Notes: generated from the letters alone by a model not told the origin. A DNA stretch of 26,162 nt from JAGOEX01 sp964630905 (GCA_964630905.1 CAZVWR010000044.1:1-26162); one strand, 5' to 3'. Positions 15,869-23,818 are shown, counted from the first letter of the stretch. Numbers and translations: made by a program.

Positions 15869-17599
15869 ATGAAAAAACTGATTATTTTTTCTCTCCTTCT
15901 TTCCATTGTGTTTCTTTCCTGCGGCACTAAGGACGAGGACGATCTCGGGAACACAGGTAACTCGGGAAACTCTGGAGATTCAGGAGACACAGGAAATTCC
16001 GGTGATACCGGCAACACAGGTGATTCAGGCAATTCAGGTAATACAGGCAACACAGGGAACACTGGTGACAGTGGTGAATGCCCATGCGGAGCTGCTGATG
16101 CCGATGACGACGGTGACGGCATTCCAAACAGCGTCGAAGGATGTAACGATTCTGACGGAGACGGTGTTGTAGATTGTATTGATATTGACAGTGACGGAGA
16201 CGGTTTTACCGATTCTGAAGAATGCCCTGAGCAGCCGTGCCGTGATACAGACGGAGATGAAATTCCTGACATTCTGGATAGAGACAGTGATAACGACGGA
16301 CTGCTTGACAAAAAGGAAAAGGAACTGGGAACAGATCCTCTCAAAAAAGATACTGATGACGACGGAAATGATGACCTTGCGGAAGTTGTTTACGGATCGG
16401 ATCCTAAAGACCCTGATGACAGTATTCCTGCCGGCATTTTTTATGTAGTTCTGCCATACAACGGTACAACCGATGTTGAAAGAGAATTGTCATTTTCAAC
16501 AAAGATCGAAGCCATTGATGTAATGTTTGTGATTGATGCTTCAGGCAGTATGTATGAAGAGATCGATCAGGTTAGAGACAACATAAAAACTCAGATTATT
16601 GACACTATTAAAACTGAGTTCCCCGGCAATGATTTTGCTGCCTTCGGTCTTTCAAGGATAACTTTTGCAAATACTGGAGAGTTTATGCGGCAGAAAATGA
16701 CACTTAATACTGATGAACTGAAGGCCGCTCTTGACAATTTTGGGGAAAGACAGGGTGGAATGGCTCAAGGTATTGCAGAACTTCACAGCCCTCCGCTTTA
16801 CTGGAACGCAAACCCGGAAGGATTTTTCGGGACAGCAAGCTTAGCCGGAATTTCAATAAAAGCCCCTATCAATCTGGCTCCTGCTGACTGCACAAATAAT
16901 GTCGGTGCTATCGGACACGCCTGTTTCAGAAAAAAATCAATGCCTATATATATTTACATTACTGATGCCGAACATGCCGATTGTGGAGTTGCCCCCAACT
17001 GTTCATGGGATTCAAGTCAGGAATTCGGTCCCACTTTTGACGATGCGTTAAAAATGATGGGCGCGATCGGTGCAAAATTCATAGGGATAAACACATGGCA
17101 TGCACTTCAGGGTGACGGAAGTCCTGCTGATGGTGCAAACCCGATAAAAGACATGGAATTGATGGCACAAGTTACCGGTTCTCTTAACAAAAAAGGTGAG
17201 CCGTTCATTTATCAGACAGTTGACAATGAAGGTAACGGAATGCCGACCCAGATCGGTGAAGCGATACTTGATCTGACCACTTTCATTGATATGAATGTCA
17301 GAACAGGAAAAATGAGCGATGAAGAATGCAACGGGACAAATGCGGCTGAGTTCATAAAGTCATCAAAAACTGTTAAAGCAGTTCCTCCTGATGGCGTTGA
17401 CAGCTTTACCGATGTTGAATTTATTTCCGTAAAACAGGGAACTGAAGTGTTTTTCAATGTTAAATTTTATAATGACTTCTGTGAGAACACGACAGAAGAA
17501 CCACTCGAATTTGAAGCACTTGTCACGGTTCTTGGCAACGGATCATTCCTTTCAAGCAGGATCGTTACAGTAATCGTCCCTGTAAATGCCAACAAATAA
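15869..17599 (+). CDS. VWA-domain lipoprotein, tandem copy 4
   Basis: This is a 576-residue protein with lipobox FLSC (C18), 14 Gly-triplets (27-68) and a TSP3 stalk (about 70-182). The stalk opens ECPCGAADADDD and has the EGCNDSDGDG unit shared with copy 2. The VWA metal site is D223-A-S-G-S227. The VWA core shares MRQK, INTWH and a KDME unit with copy 3. The tail is the most diverged of the four, with RTGKMSDEEC and a CENTTEE segment in place of the usual CINN. GAGG lies seven bases before the ATG. The 75-base gap from copy 3 is longer than between the other copies, so an extra promoter is possible but none is clear. The stop lies four bases from the stop of the convergent desaturase gene, with no terminator hairpin between. 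Confidence 0.86.
   Translation: MKKLIIFSLLLSIVFLSCGTKDEDDLGNTGNSGNSGDSGDTGNSGDTGNTGDSGNSGNTGNTGNTGDSGECPCGAADADDDGDGIPNSVEGCNDSDGDGVVDCIDIDSDGDGFTDSEECPEQPCRDTDGDEIPDILDRDSDNDGLLDKKEKELGTDPLKKDTDDDGNDDLAEVVYGSDPKDPDDSIPAGIFYVVLPYNGTTDVERELSFSTKIEAIDVMFVIDASGSMYEEIDQVRDNIKTQIIDTIKTEFPGNDFAAFGLSRITFANTGEFMRQKMTLNTDELKAALDNFGERQGGMAQGIAELHSPPLYWNANPEGFFGTASLAGISIKAPINLAPADCTNNVGAIGHACFRKKSMPIYIYITDAEHADCGVAPNCSWDSSQEFGPTFDDALKMMGAIGAKFIGINTWHALQGDGSPADGANPIKDMELMAQVTGSLNKKGEPFIYQTVDNEGNGMPTQIGEAILDLTTFIDMNVRTGKMSDEECNGTNAAEFIKSSKTVKAVPPDGVDSFTDVEFISVKQGTEVFFNVKFYNDFCENTTEEPLEFEALVTVLGNGSFLSSRIVTVIVPVNANK
15947..16072 (+). repeat. Gly-[Asn/Asp]-[Ser/Thr] triplet array, 14 units
   Basis: Residues 27-68 of VWA copy 4 are 14 perfect triplets between the lipid anchor and the Cys-containing start of the TSP3 stalk. 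Confidence 0.95.
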
Positions 17600-17603
17600 A
17601 GAT

Positions 17604-19115
17604 CTACACCAGAGTATTCATTGATTCGTATTTGACACCGTATTTTTTACAGATCATGTTCGCACTTATTCTTCCTGATTCATAGATTGTGGGAAGTCCG
17701 CTTCCGGGATGCGTTCCGCCACCTGTGAGATAGACATTTTCCACATCCTCGAACTTGTTGTGCGGTCTTGAATAAAGCATCTGTCCGAGATTGTGCGCAA
17801 GATTGAAAGTCGCTCCGTTATAGACATTATAATCGTTCTGCCAGTCAAGAGGAGTTATCACTTTCTGTGCTTTGATATGGTCTTTGAGATCTTTCATGAT
17901 TGTCTTTTTTATGACTGTATCAATGACAAGTTCTGTATATCTTTCCTTTTCTTTTTCCCAGTCAACATCAGCTTCCAGATTTGCGACAGGAACAAGGATA
18001 TAAAGAGCACTGTGACCTTTGGGTGCGTTGGTTTTATCTACTCCTTCAGTATTTCTGACATAAAACGACATATCATCGCTGAGTTTGAGATTTTTAAAGA
18101 TGTCATCGACATTGGTTCTGTAATCATCTGCAAAATAAATGGCATGATGAGGCATGTCATAAACCTTGTCAATTCCAAGATAGAGCATGAATATCGAGCA
18201 GGAGTATTTCATTGATCTTACTTTCTGCGGAGTATATTTTTTTAAAACCCCTTCATCAAAAAGATTAGTCGCGGCATATCCGAAATCGGCATTGATGATA
18301 ACTTCATCAGCCGTAATCTTCTCACCGTTTTCAAGCTCAACTCCTGCTGCCTTGCCATTTTCAGTGATCACTTTTTTAACAGGTGTTGAAAGGTGAAGTT
18401 TGGCACCGTTCTTCACTGCAACATCGGCCATTGCATGAGAAATTTTACAAAGCCCTCCCTCGACATGGTAAATTCCGTAAGCATGTTCGATGTACGATAT
18501 CAAAGCAAATGCTCCGGGGCATTCCCAGGGCGACATTCCGAGATACTTTGCCTGGAATGTGAAGGCAAGTGCCGCTTTTTCTTCATTAAAATAACCGGTA
18601 AGAACATCCATCAGAGTTTTTCCGATCGAAAAATGGGGAATTGCACCAATGAACTGCTTTGAGAAGTAATCTGTTATTGAGCCGTACGGCTTCTGAAGAC
18701 ATGCGAACATCTTTTCAAATCTTGTCTTTTCCCGTTTTAAATATTTATCCATCCCTTTCTCCAATCCCGGGAAAAGGCGTGCAAGCTCACTTTTCATGAA
18801 TTCATGGTCGCTTGAAGGATTTATTGAATCTTTTTCGTCATACACAAGGCGGTACATCGGTTCGATCTTCTGATATTTGAGCAGTTTTTCTCCGTCAGTA
18901 CCAGCTTCCATAAAAACTTCATCAAGAACATTCTTCAACATCAGAAATGTGGGTCCTGTGTCAAAAGAGTATTCTCCAAGTCTGATCTCTTTGTTCCTGC
19001 CCCCGACTTGATCATCCTTCTCAAAAACGGTCACATCGAATCCTCTTTTCGCAAGGATCATAGCACTTGTAAGACCGCCCGGTCCTGCACCGATAACGAT
19101 GACATGCTTTTTCAT
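17604..19115 (-). CDS. CrtI-like FAD-dependent phytoene desaturase family oxidoreductase
   Basis: This 503-residue flavoprotein has an N-terminal dinucleotide-binding motif G9-A-G-P-G-G14 followed by the acidic strand end VFEK and the GGR motif. It carries the CrtI-family C-terminal FAD signature NVYLTGGGTHPGSGLPTIYE near 464-483, and the length is typical for CrtI/CrtN/CrtD. The ATG follows AAGGAG with a short spacer. Such enzymes dehydrogenate or saturate C30/C40 carotenoid precursors. No crtB, crtE or cyclase is present in the window, so carotenoid substrate is a family-level inference and another polyprenoid is possible. It lies 26 bases downstream of the lectin-like lipoprotein gene and probably shares that promoter. 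It converges on VWA copy 4. Confidence 0.82.
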   Translation of the reverse strand: MKKHVIVIGAGPGGLTSAMILAKRGFDVTVFEKDDQVGGRNKEIRLGEYSFDTGPTFLMLKNVLDEVFMEAGTDGEKLLKYQKIEPMYRLVYDEKDSINPSSDHEFMKSELARLFPGLEKGMDKYLKREKTRFEKMFACLQKPYGSITDYFSKQFIGAIPHFSIGKTLMDVLTGYFNEEKAALAFTFQAKYLGMSPWECPGAFALISYIEHAYGIYHVEGGLCKISHAMADVAVKNGAKLHLSTPVKKVITENGKAAGVELENGEKITADEVIINADFGYAATNLFDEGVLKKYTPQKVRSMKYSCSIFMLYLGIDKVYDMPHHAIYFADDYRTNVDDIFKNLKLSDDMSFYVRNTEGVDKTNAPKGHSALYILVPVANLEADVDWEKEKERYTELVIDTVIKKTIMKDLKDHIKAQKVITPLDWQNDYNVYNGATFNLAHNLGQMLYSRPHNKFEDVENVYLTGGGTHPGSGLPTIYESGRISANMICKKYGVKYESMNTLV

Positions 19116-19141
19116 TTCTTACTCCTTGATAACATTAATAT

Positions 19142-20506
19142 TTATGGAACCCTGCATTCCTGAACGATTTCAAGATCATCAACTGAATGAAGATTCTTGG
19201 CAGCCCCTGTCGAACCGCTGAAAACAATATATCCCCCTCTGAATGAAAAACCCTCTATATCGTCATCTATCAAAGTGTTTCCATCCATTTTGACCGTAAC
19301 TTTACTGCCTGATGTAATAACTTCAATACTGTGCCACAGGCTGTCTTCAAGAAAAATATTCTTCCAGAGATTATGGCTTCCGGGATTTCCGTTCAAATTT
19401 ACAGCAATATGATTTTCAGTCGTAGGATCGTCAAGCCCCTGTTCACTGTTATACCATGTGTCAAACTCGATATGGAAGGCATCAATCAGCATTTCACCTC
19501 CGCTTCCGCAGTATGTCCCTGCCACTCCGTATCCGAGACAACCGCCTGTTCTTACTGCCGCAACATAATCAGAAAGTGTAGCCGTATTTTCCGAATCAAA
19601 GACAGTCATTGCAAAACCGTCTGCACCTGAATCTCCCGGAACCGAGGGCTGACCTGTTCTGATATCCAGTTTTATAGTTATGTCACCGGGATACACTTTC
19701 AGCAGGTTGTTATAAATCACTCCTCTTTTGTTGTAATCATCTCCTGTCAGCTCAAGCCATCCGTTTGAACCGTCTGAATTGCGGTATGCATCTCCGGACA
19801 GCGTCCATCCTTCGCCAAGGACTGGATCATTAAAATCCTGAATCTTTCCAAAAGGATATGTACATATTCCAAAAACTTTTTCCTGCGATTTGAACTCTAT
19901 GTCATCGGGCGCCTTAACTGTAAGGCGTAAAGCAAAATATGCGGCATCACTTTCAGGGATTGTATGCTGGAATTCAGTTATACCTGAACTGTCAGCTTTG
20001 TCTTCGACCAGAGTTGTCCATGTTCCTGAGTATTTCTTTATCTCCCACTTTACATTCAATTGATCTGATGGATATTCTGTGTCGCTCACCTCTCCTTTTA
20101 TCTGAAAAGGCTTCCCTGCTTCGTGGATCGAAGAATATCCCGGAAGAAGGATCACAGCTGTCATCACCCGCTCTCCTTCATCATTTTTCTCCACATCGTC
20201 ATCAGATTTAACAAGGGAATCATCATCATTTTCAGGATCAGTCACTTCATCACTGATCTCTTCTTCGTCATTAAATATTGCGTCAGAATCTTGAGAAATT
20301 CCATCATCATCTTTTTTTGCAGTGTCACTGTCATCTGTCTGATTATTGTCCGGAAGCCCTGTATCTCCGCTATCTCCTGAATCACCGCTATCCCCGCTGT
20401 TTCCAGTGTTTCCGTCATCATTAATTGTACCTTTTTTCTTGTTCTCACAACCGGCAAAATTAAGCAAAGCAATAAGAACAACTGACACTATCAGAAATTT
20501 CTTCAT
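19142..20506 (-). CDS. Lipoprotein with Gly-triplet linker and L-type-lectin-like domain
   Basis: This is a 454-residue protein. The lipobox is NFAGC (C20), followed by six Gly-triplets (32-49) and a long Asp/Glu/Ser linker to about 113. Residues 115-205 look like an Ig/PKD-type beta domain. From about 222 to the end is a concanavalin-A-like sandwich resembling L-type lectins: GADGFAMTVFD (295-304 region), a glycine-rich GGCLGYGV loop, AFHIEFDTWYN, then a DP..NHIAVN metal-loop-like segment. A surface carbohydrate-binding role is inferred; the sugar is unknown. The ATG follows GGGGAG. A near-consensus promoter lies just upstream, so it can be expressed apart from sucCD. The CrtI-like gene follows at 26 bases. 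Confidence 0.82.
   Translation of the reverse strand: MKKFLIVSVVLIALLNFAGCENKKKGTINDDGNTGNSGDSGDSGDSGDTGLPDNNQTDDSDTAKKDDDGISQDSDAIFNDEEEISDEVTDPENDDDSLVKSDDDVEKNDEGERVMTAVILLPGYSSIHEAGKPFQIKGEVSDTEYPSDQLNVKWEIKKYSGTWTTLVEDKADSSGITEFQHTIPESDAAYFALRLTVKAPDDIEFKSQEKVFGICTYPFGKIQDFNDPVLGEGWTLSGDAYRNSDGSNGWLELTGDDYNKRGVIYNNLLKVYPGDITIKLDIRTGQPSVPGDSGADGFAMTVFDSENTATLSDYVAAVRTGGCLGYGVAGTYCGSGGEMLIDAFHIEFDTWYNSEQGLDDPTTENHIAVNLNGNPGSHNLWKNIFLEDSLWHSIEVITSGSKVTVKMDGNTLIDDDIEGFSFRGGYIVFSGSTGAAKNLHSVDDLEIVQECRVP
20360..20413 (-). repeat. Gly-[Asn/Asp]-[Ser/Thr] triplet array, 6 units
   Basis: Residues 32-49 of the lectin-like lipoprotein are six triplets (GNT, GNS, three GDS, GDT). The same linker code as in the VWA and beta-helix proteins is thus attached to a third unrelated binding domain. 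Confidence 0.93.
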
Positions 20507-20540
20507 AAACTCCCCTTTACTCTTTCACTAACAACAAAGA

Positions 20541-20568
20541 ATTATATCAGTGACCTGTTTTATGTCAA
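20541..20568 (-). promoter_or_regulatory. Consensus sigma70 promoter with extended -10, for lectin lipoprotein and crtI-like genes
   Basis: On the minus strand, a perfect TTGACA (20568-20563) and a perfect TATAAT (20546-20541) are separated by 16 bases, and the -10 is preceded by TG one base away (extended -10). Transcription would start near 20534, 28 bases before the ATG at 20506. It lies in the 71-base gap after sucD and is the strongest promoter in the window by sequence. Confidence 0.8.
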
Positions 20569-20577
20569 AAAAGTCAA

Positions 20578-21477
20578 TTATTTCTTTCCGAGAACTTCGA
20601 GAACTTTTGCAGGTATTTCCTGAAAATTTTCAACTATGTGTGCTCCGGCTTCCCTGAGTGCGGCAACTTTGCCCTCCCATGAGCCTTTATTTCCTTCGAC
20701 TATTGCTCCGGCATGTGAGAACCTTGTCCCTTTCTTTGCTCCTTTTCCGCCGATATATGCAACAACCGGCTTTGTAAGCTTTCCTGTTTTCATCATTTCG
20801 GCAACCGCTTCTTCCTGCGAAGTTCCGATCTCTCCAAACATTACGATCAGCTCTGTCTGAGGATCGTTCTCAAAAAGCTCCATCACTCTGTTATGAGGCA
20901 TTCCGATAACTCCGTCCCCGCCGACATGAACGATGGTTGACAGTCCGACTCCTGATTGAGAGAGATAGTAACTTATAGAACTTGTGATTCCACCGCTTCT
21001 GCTTGTGACACCGACATTACCCTTTTTAAACCACGCTTTCGCTGAAGATGCCTTTCCGCCGATCATTCCAAGTATCCCTTCATCGACTGAAAGAACTCCC
21101 AGAGTGTTCGGACCGATAAAATCCGCTCCGTGTTTTTTTGCATAAGCCGCGATTTCAATGACATCATGCACCGGAACTCTGTCGGGAACTATCACAAGGA
21201 GCTTAACTCCGGCAAGGATCGCTTCTATCGCCGCATCTTTTACCAGATGTGCCGGAACAAAAATGACAGAAGTATCAACTGCACCGATATTTTCAACAAG
21301 TTCCGCAACTGTATCAAAAACAGGAAGTCCGAGAACTGTATCTCCGCCTCTTCCCGGTGTGACACCGCCGACAACATTTGAACCGTATTCGGTCATAAGC
21401 TGTGTTCTGGCTTGGCCTTCGCGACCTGTAATTCCCTGAACTATAACGCGGTTTTCCTTTGTAATTATTATTGCCAT
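20578..21477 (-). CDS. sucD: Succinate-CoA ligase alpha subunit
   Basis: This 299-residue protein forms succinate, ATP or GTP and CoA from succinyl-CoA together with the beta subunit, in the cytoplasm. The N-terminal CoA-binding Rossmann domain has VQGITGREGQ (near 13-22) and GGVTPGRGG. GPNTLG and TSRSGG mark the middle. The phosphohistidine is H255 in RFSHAGAIVEG, aligned with the catalytic His of E. coli SucD. The length is normal for the family. The ATG is two bases after the sucC stop, and AGGGG precedes it within the end of sucC, so translation may be coupled. Paralogous malate-CoA or other acyl-CoA ligases share these motifs. The odd partner subunit leaves substrate identity slightly open. 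Confidence 0.88.
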   Translation of the reverse strand: MAIIITKENRVIVQGITGREGQARTQLMTEYGSNVVGGVTPGRGGDTVLGLPVFDTVAELVENIGAVDTSVIFVPAHLVKDAAIEAILAGVKLLVIVPDRVPVHDVIEIAAYAKKHGADFIGPNTLGVLSVDEGILGMIGGKASSAKAWFKKGNVGVTSRSGGITSSISYYLSQSGVGLSTIVHVGGDGVIGMPHNRVMELFENDPQTELIVMFGEIGTSQEEAVAEMMKTGKLTKPVVAYIGGKGAKKGTRFSHAGAIVEGNKGSWEGKVAALREAGAHIVENFQEIPAKVLEVLGKK

Positions 21478-21479
21478 GA

Positions 21480-23033
21480 CTATTTCCCCTCTGAAATTTT
21501 TTCACGGTATTCTTTCAGTCCTTCGATAGGAAGCACTATTTTCAGTGCCTGATTTCCTTTTGACATACATGCCAGTTCACAGGCCAGACACTCGATACAT
21601 TTTCCTTTCTTTGCTTCTTTTATGTCAATGGCAAGTCTTGGCGAACCGTTCTCATCTTTCAGTATTTTCGGGCTGCAGCTGCCGATACAAGCTTTTGAAG
21701 TACATGTTGCGCATTTTGCAGTTTCAACATGAATGCTTCCCGTCATTGTAACAAATGAATAGTCGCATTTTGAAACATCAGGAAGAACAAAAGGGGTAAG
21801 TTTATGGCCTGCTCCGCCATTTTTTTTCATCCCTTCAAGAAGGTGTTTCATAACTTTATCGGGAGAATCATTCTTGCCAAAACCCTTTATATTTACTGAT
21901 TTATTTCCAAGATACTGTTCAAGGATCTCAATTGCCAGATCTTCTGAATTCCCGCCAAGTCTGATCGAGCAGGGAATATCGATATCCTCTTCAAGGAATG
22001 CCTTTACGAAACCTCTTGCCGAATGGAACTGCTCTTGAGAAGCGACACCGCTTCCTGAAGCGAAATATCCTTTAATTCCGGGCTGACTGAGTATTACTTT
22101 TGCCGCTCTGTAAACTTTTGAAGCGGGAGGATTTCCTGATGTGTCACAGAAATTTGCGATCTTACAGTTGTTTTCTGAAACTGCATTCATTGACATCATT
22201 GATCCGCCGCCGCCTGCACCGTGGAAACCGATCACATTTTCATCTTTGGCTGCTTCATTCATCTGAAAAAAGAAAAATGTTCCGCGGTAATCGTTCTTTT
22301 CGACCATATATGCTATCCTTTCAAGCTCTGTCGGGGGTCTGTCAAATTCTCTTGCGATCTCGATGCCGAATTCAGGATGTCTGTAAACAGCATAATCATC
22401 TATCACAACATGACAGTCTGCCGCCACGATCTTTCCATCTTCAAGCTGAACAAGCGGGTTGACTTCAAATGATCTTGCATCACTTTTTTTCATCCCTTCA
22501 TACATCTTTACCAATACCGGACCAATTTCAGAAGCCGCGGAAGAATCAACACCTGTCTTCTTTACAAGTGAAATCGCTTCAAAAGGTTTGAATCCATTGA
22601 AGAAATCTATTTTCATTGTTGCAACAGATTGCGGATATTCTTTTGCAATCTCCTCGATTCCGCTTCCGCCGCGTGAGCTGAAAAGGAGCATCGGACATTT
22701 ATCAGTGTCGTTAAGAATGAATCCGGCAAAAAACTCTCTTTTTATTGCTATCTTTTTTTCAACAAGAACTTTTTCAACTGCAAAATTGCCGATCTTCATC
22801 CCGAGCATTCCTGTCACATGTTCTTTAAGCTGCGAATCGTTATCAGCGAACTTAACACCACCCACTGCATTTCTTCCGGTTGACCAGGTCTGAATTTTTA
22901 CAACAACAGGATAACCAATTGAATTTGCTATCTTTACCGCTTCATCAATGTTAGAAGCCACACCACCTTCAGGAATTGGGATCTTCACACTTTTCAGTAT
23001 CTGCTTCCCCTGATACTCATACAACTTAGCCAT
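21480..23033 (-). CDS. sucC: Succinate-CoA ligase beta subunit fused to a C-terminal 2x[4Fe-4S] ferredoxin-like domain
   Basis: The protein has 517 residues against about 390 for a usual SucC. The N-terminus (MAKLYEYQGKQILK) begins the ATP-grasp domain, with RGGSGIEEIA near 149-158 and EVNPLVQLEDGK followed by AADCHVVIDDYAVYRHPE, as in SucC. The CoA-ligase domain (about 275-400) includes NFCDTSGNPPASKVYRA. The extra tail has eight Cys in ferredoxin order: C441-x2-C444-x4-C449-x3-C453 and C479-x2-C482-x2-C485-x3-C489, which would bind two [4Fe-4S] clusters. The first spacing is x4 rather than the classical x2. The ATG follows GAGGTG. A weak possible promoter (TTGTAA, 17 bases, TAGGAT) lies at 23101-23073. 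The sucC-sucD order is the usual one. Nothing suggests a sequencing frameshift, since the reading frame is continuous across the join. Confidence 0.85.
   Translation of the reverse strand: MAKLYEYQGKQILKSVKIPIPEGGVASNIDEAVKIANSIGYPVVVKIQTWSTGRNAVGGVKFADNDSQLKEHVTGMLGMKIGNFAVEKVLVEKKIAIKREFFAGFILNDTDKCPMLLFSSRGGSGIEEIAKEYPQSVATMKIDFFNGFKPFEAISLVKKTGVDSSAASEIGPVLVKMYEGMKKSDARSFEVNPLVQLEDGKIVAADCHVVIDDYAVYRHPEFGIEIAREFDRPPTELERIAYMVEKNDYRGTFFFFQMNEAAKDENVIGFHGAGGGGSMMSMNAVSENNCKIANFCDTSGNPPASKVYRAAKVILSQPGIKGYFASGSGVASQEQFHSARGFVKAFLEEDIDIPCSIRLGGNSEDLAIEILEQYLGNKSVNIKGFGKNDSPDKVMKHLLEGMKKNGGAGHKLTPFVLPDVSKCDYSFVTMTGSIHVETAKCATCTSKACIGSCSPKILKDENGSPRLAIDIKEAKKGKCIECLACELACMSKGNQALKIVLPIEGLKEYREKISEGK
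21567..21713 (-). other. Eight-cysteine iron-sulfur segment of SucC
   Basis: This stretch codes for residues 441-489, with the two groups of four Cys. The two groups are separated by 25 residues. The second group, CIECLACELAC, is a standard cluster motif; the first ends C-S-P rather than C-P. Confidence 0.75.
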
Positions 23034-23119
23034 GATCGCTCACCTCAAACAGTTAATCAACAAAAGTTAATTATCCTAACTAAAACGATTTCAGATTACA
23101 AATTTTACAATTAATCAAC

Positions 23120-23818
23120 TCAGGACACTACACTTCTTCGTAGTAATATGAATCTTCCGTTCCCTTCCATAAAAGGATGTGCGATGTTCATTTCTACATA
23201 TTTATCAACTATTTCATCAAAAGTGGTTTCGGGCATCGCTTCAATCTTTTTCAGTGTGATGTCAAGAAAGGTTGATGCGGCAAATTGGAAACCCCCTTTC
23301 GAAATGTTCTTCTGCCTGATCTGTCCCGCAAAATCATACAAACCGCCAAACAGATATGCGTGTATCTGCTGCAATCCTCTGGTTGTTCCGACTTCTATAC
23401 TGTTGATAAAAGAACTTTCAAAAAGTGCATACGCCTTTGTTTTGCTTTTTCCGTCTATACTTTCATCGCTGTATGTGAACCATTCAATGAACCTGTTTGC
23501 CTTTTTGCCGGGGAATTCTTTTCCCAAAGCAACAATGCCGTTGTAATCAAGCATGTCGGACAATCGTTTTTTGCCGTCGGGGGCAGAAATTTTCAACTGG
23601 GTAGTGGCACTAACCACTTCACTATTTTCTTTTTTCAGCTTTGCTTTGAGATATTTCCAGTAGTTGCGGGTTTTTGTGTAGTCGTCCTGACCGGTAAGAA
23701 CGGCGATTATATCCAGTGCCGAAAACCACCACTTTGCATTCTGTTCATCCCATAAAGCACGCACTTCACGGTCATCAAAAAAACGGATTGAAATTTTCTG
23801 CTGATCCCGGTTTGTCAT
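23120..23818 (-). pseudogene. BRO-N/Fic protein gene with internal deletion in the Fic domain
   Basis: The ORF encodes 232 residues. A BRO-N domain (about 8-105: IRFFDDREVRALWDEQNAKWWFS) joins a Fic AMPylator-type domain beginning at FTYSDESIDGKSKTKAY (114 on). The domain reaches the catalytic loop H214-P-F-M-E-G-N-G-R222, then reads FILLRRSVVS and stops. The expected RxxRxW continuation and the last helices are missing. In the +1 frame, 23151-23128 reads S-Y-Y-Y-E-E-V-stop, which resembles the usual C-terminus of these Fic proteins. An out-of-frame internal deletion is therefore likely. The loss should disable nucleotide transfer, because the distal Arg of the motif is gone. The 5' half and promoter are intact. 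The ATG at 23818 has AAGAG four bases upstream. Full-length relatives transfer AMP or other nucleotide moieties to target proteins; BRO-N suggests DNA binding. Confidence 0.75.
23128..23151 (-). pseudogene. Out-of-frame remnant of the Fic protein C-terminus
   Basis: Read from 23151 down to 23128 the codons give Ser-Tyr-Tyr-Tyr-Glu-Glu-Val followed by TAG. Fic proteins of this subfamily commonly finish with a similar SYYYE segment, recalled from family knowledge. It begins within two bases of the GNGR codons of the main frame, marking the deletion joint at about 23151-23153. Confidence 0.55.

Noticed and set aside
10379..17599. VWA genes as part of a MoxR/VWA ATPase system or a phage ternary defence set
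   Set aside because: There is no AAA ATPase or partner gene, and the lipobox and TSP3 stalk place these proteins outside the cytoplasm.
23053..23119. Direct repeat TTAATCAAC at 23053-23061 and 23111-23119 upstream of sucC as an operator
   Set aside because: In this A+T-rich gap a 9-base repeat can arise by chance, and spacing does not fit a clear promoter-operator layout.
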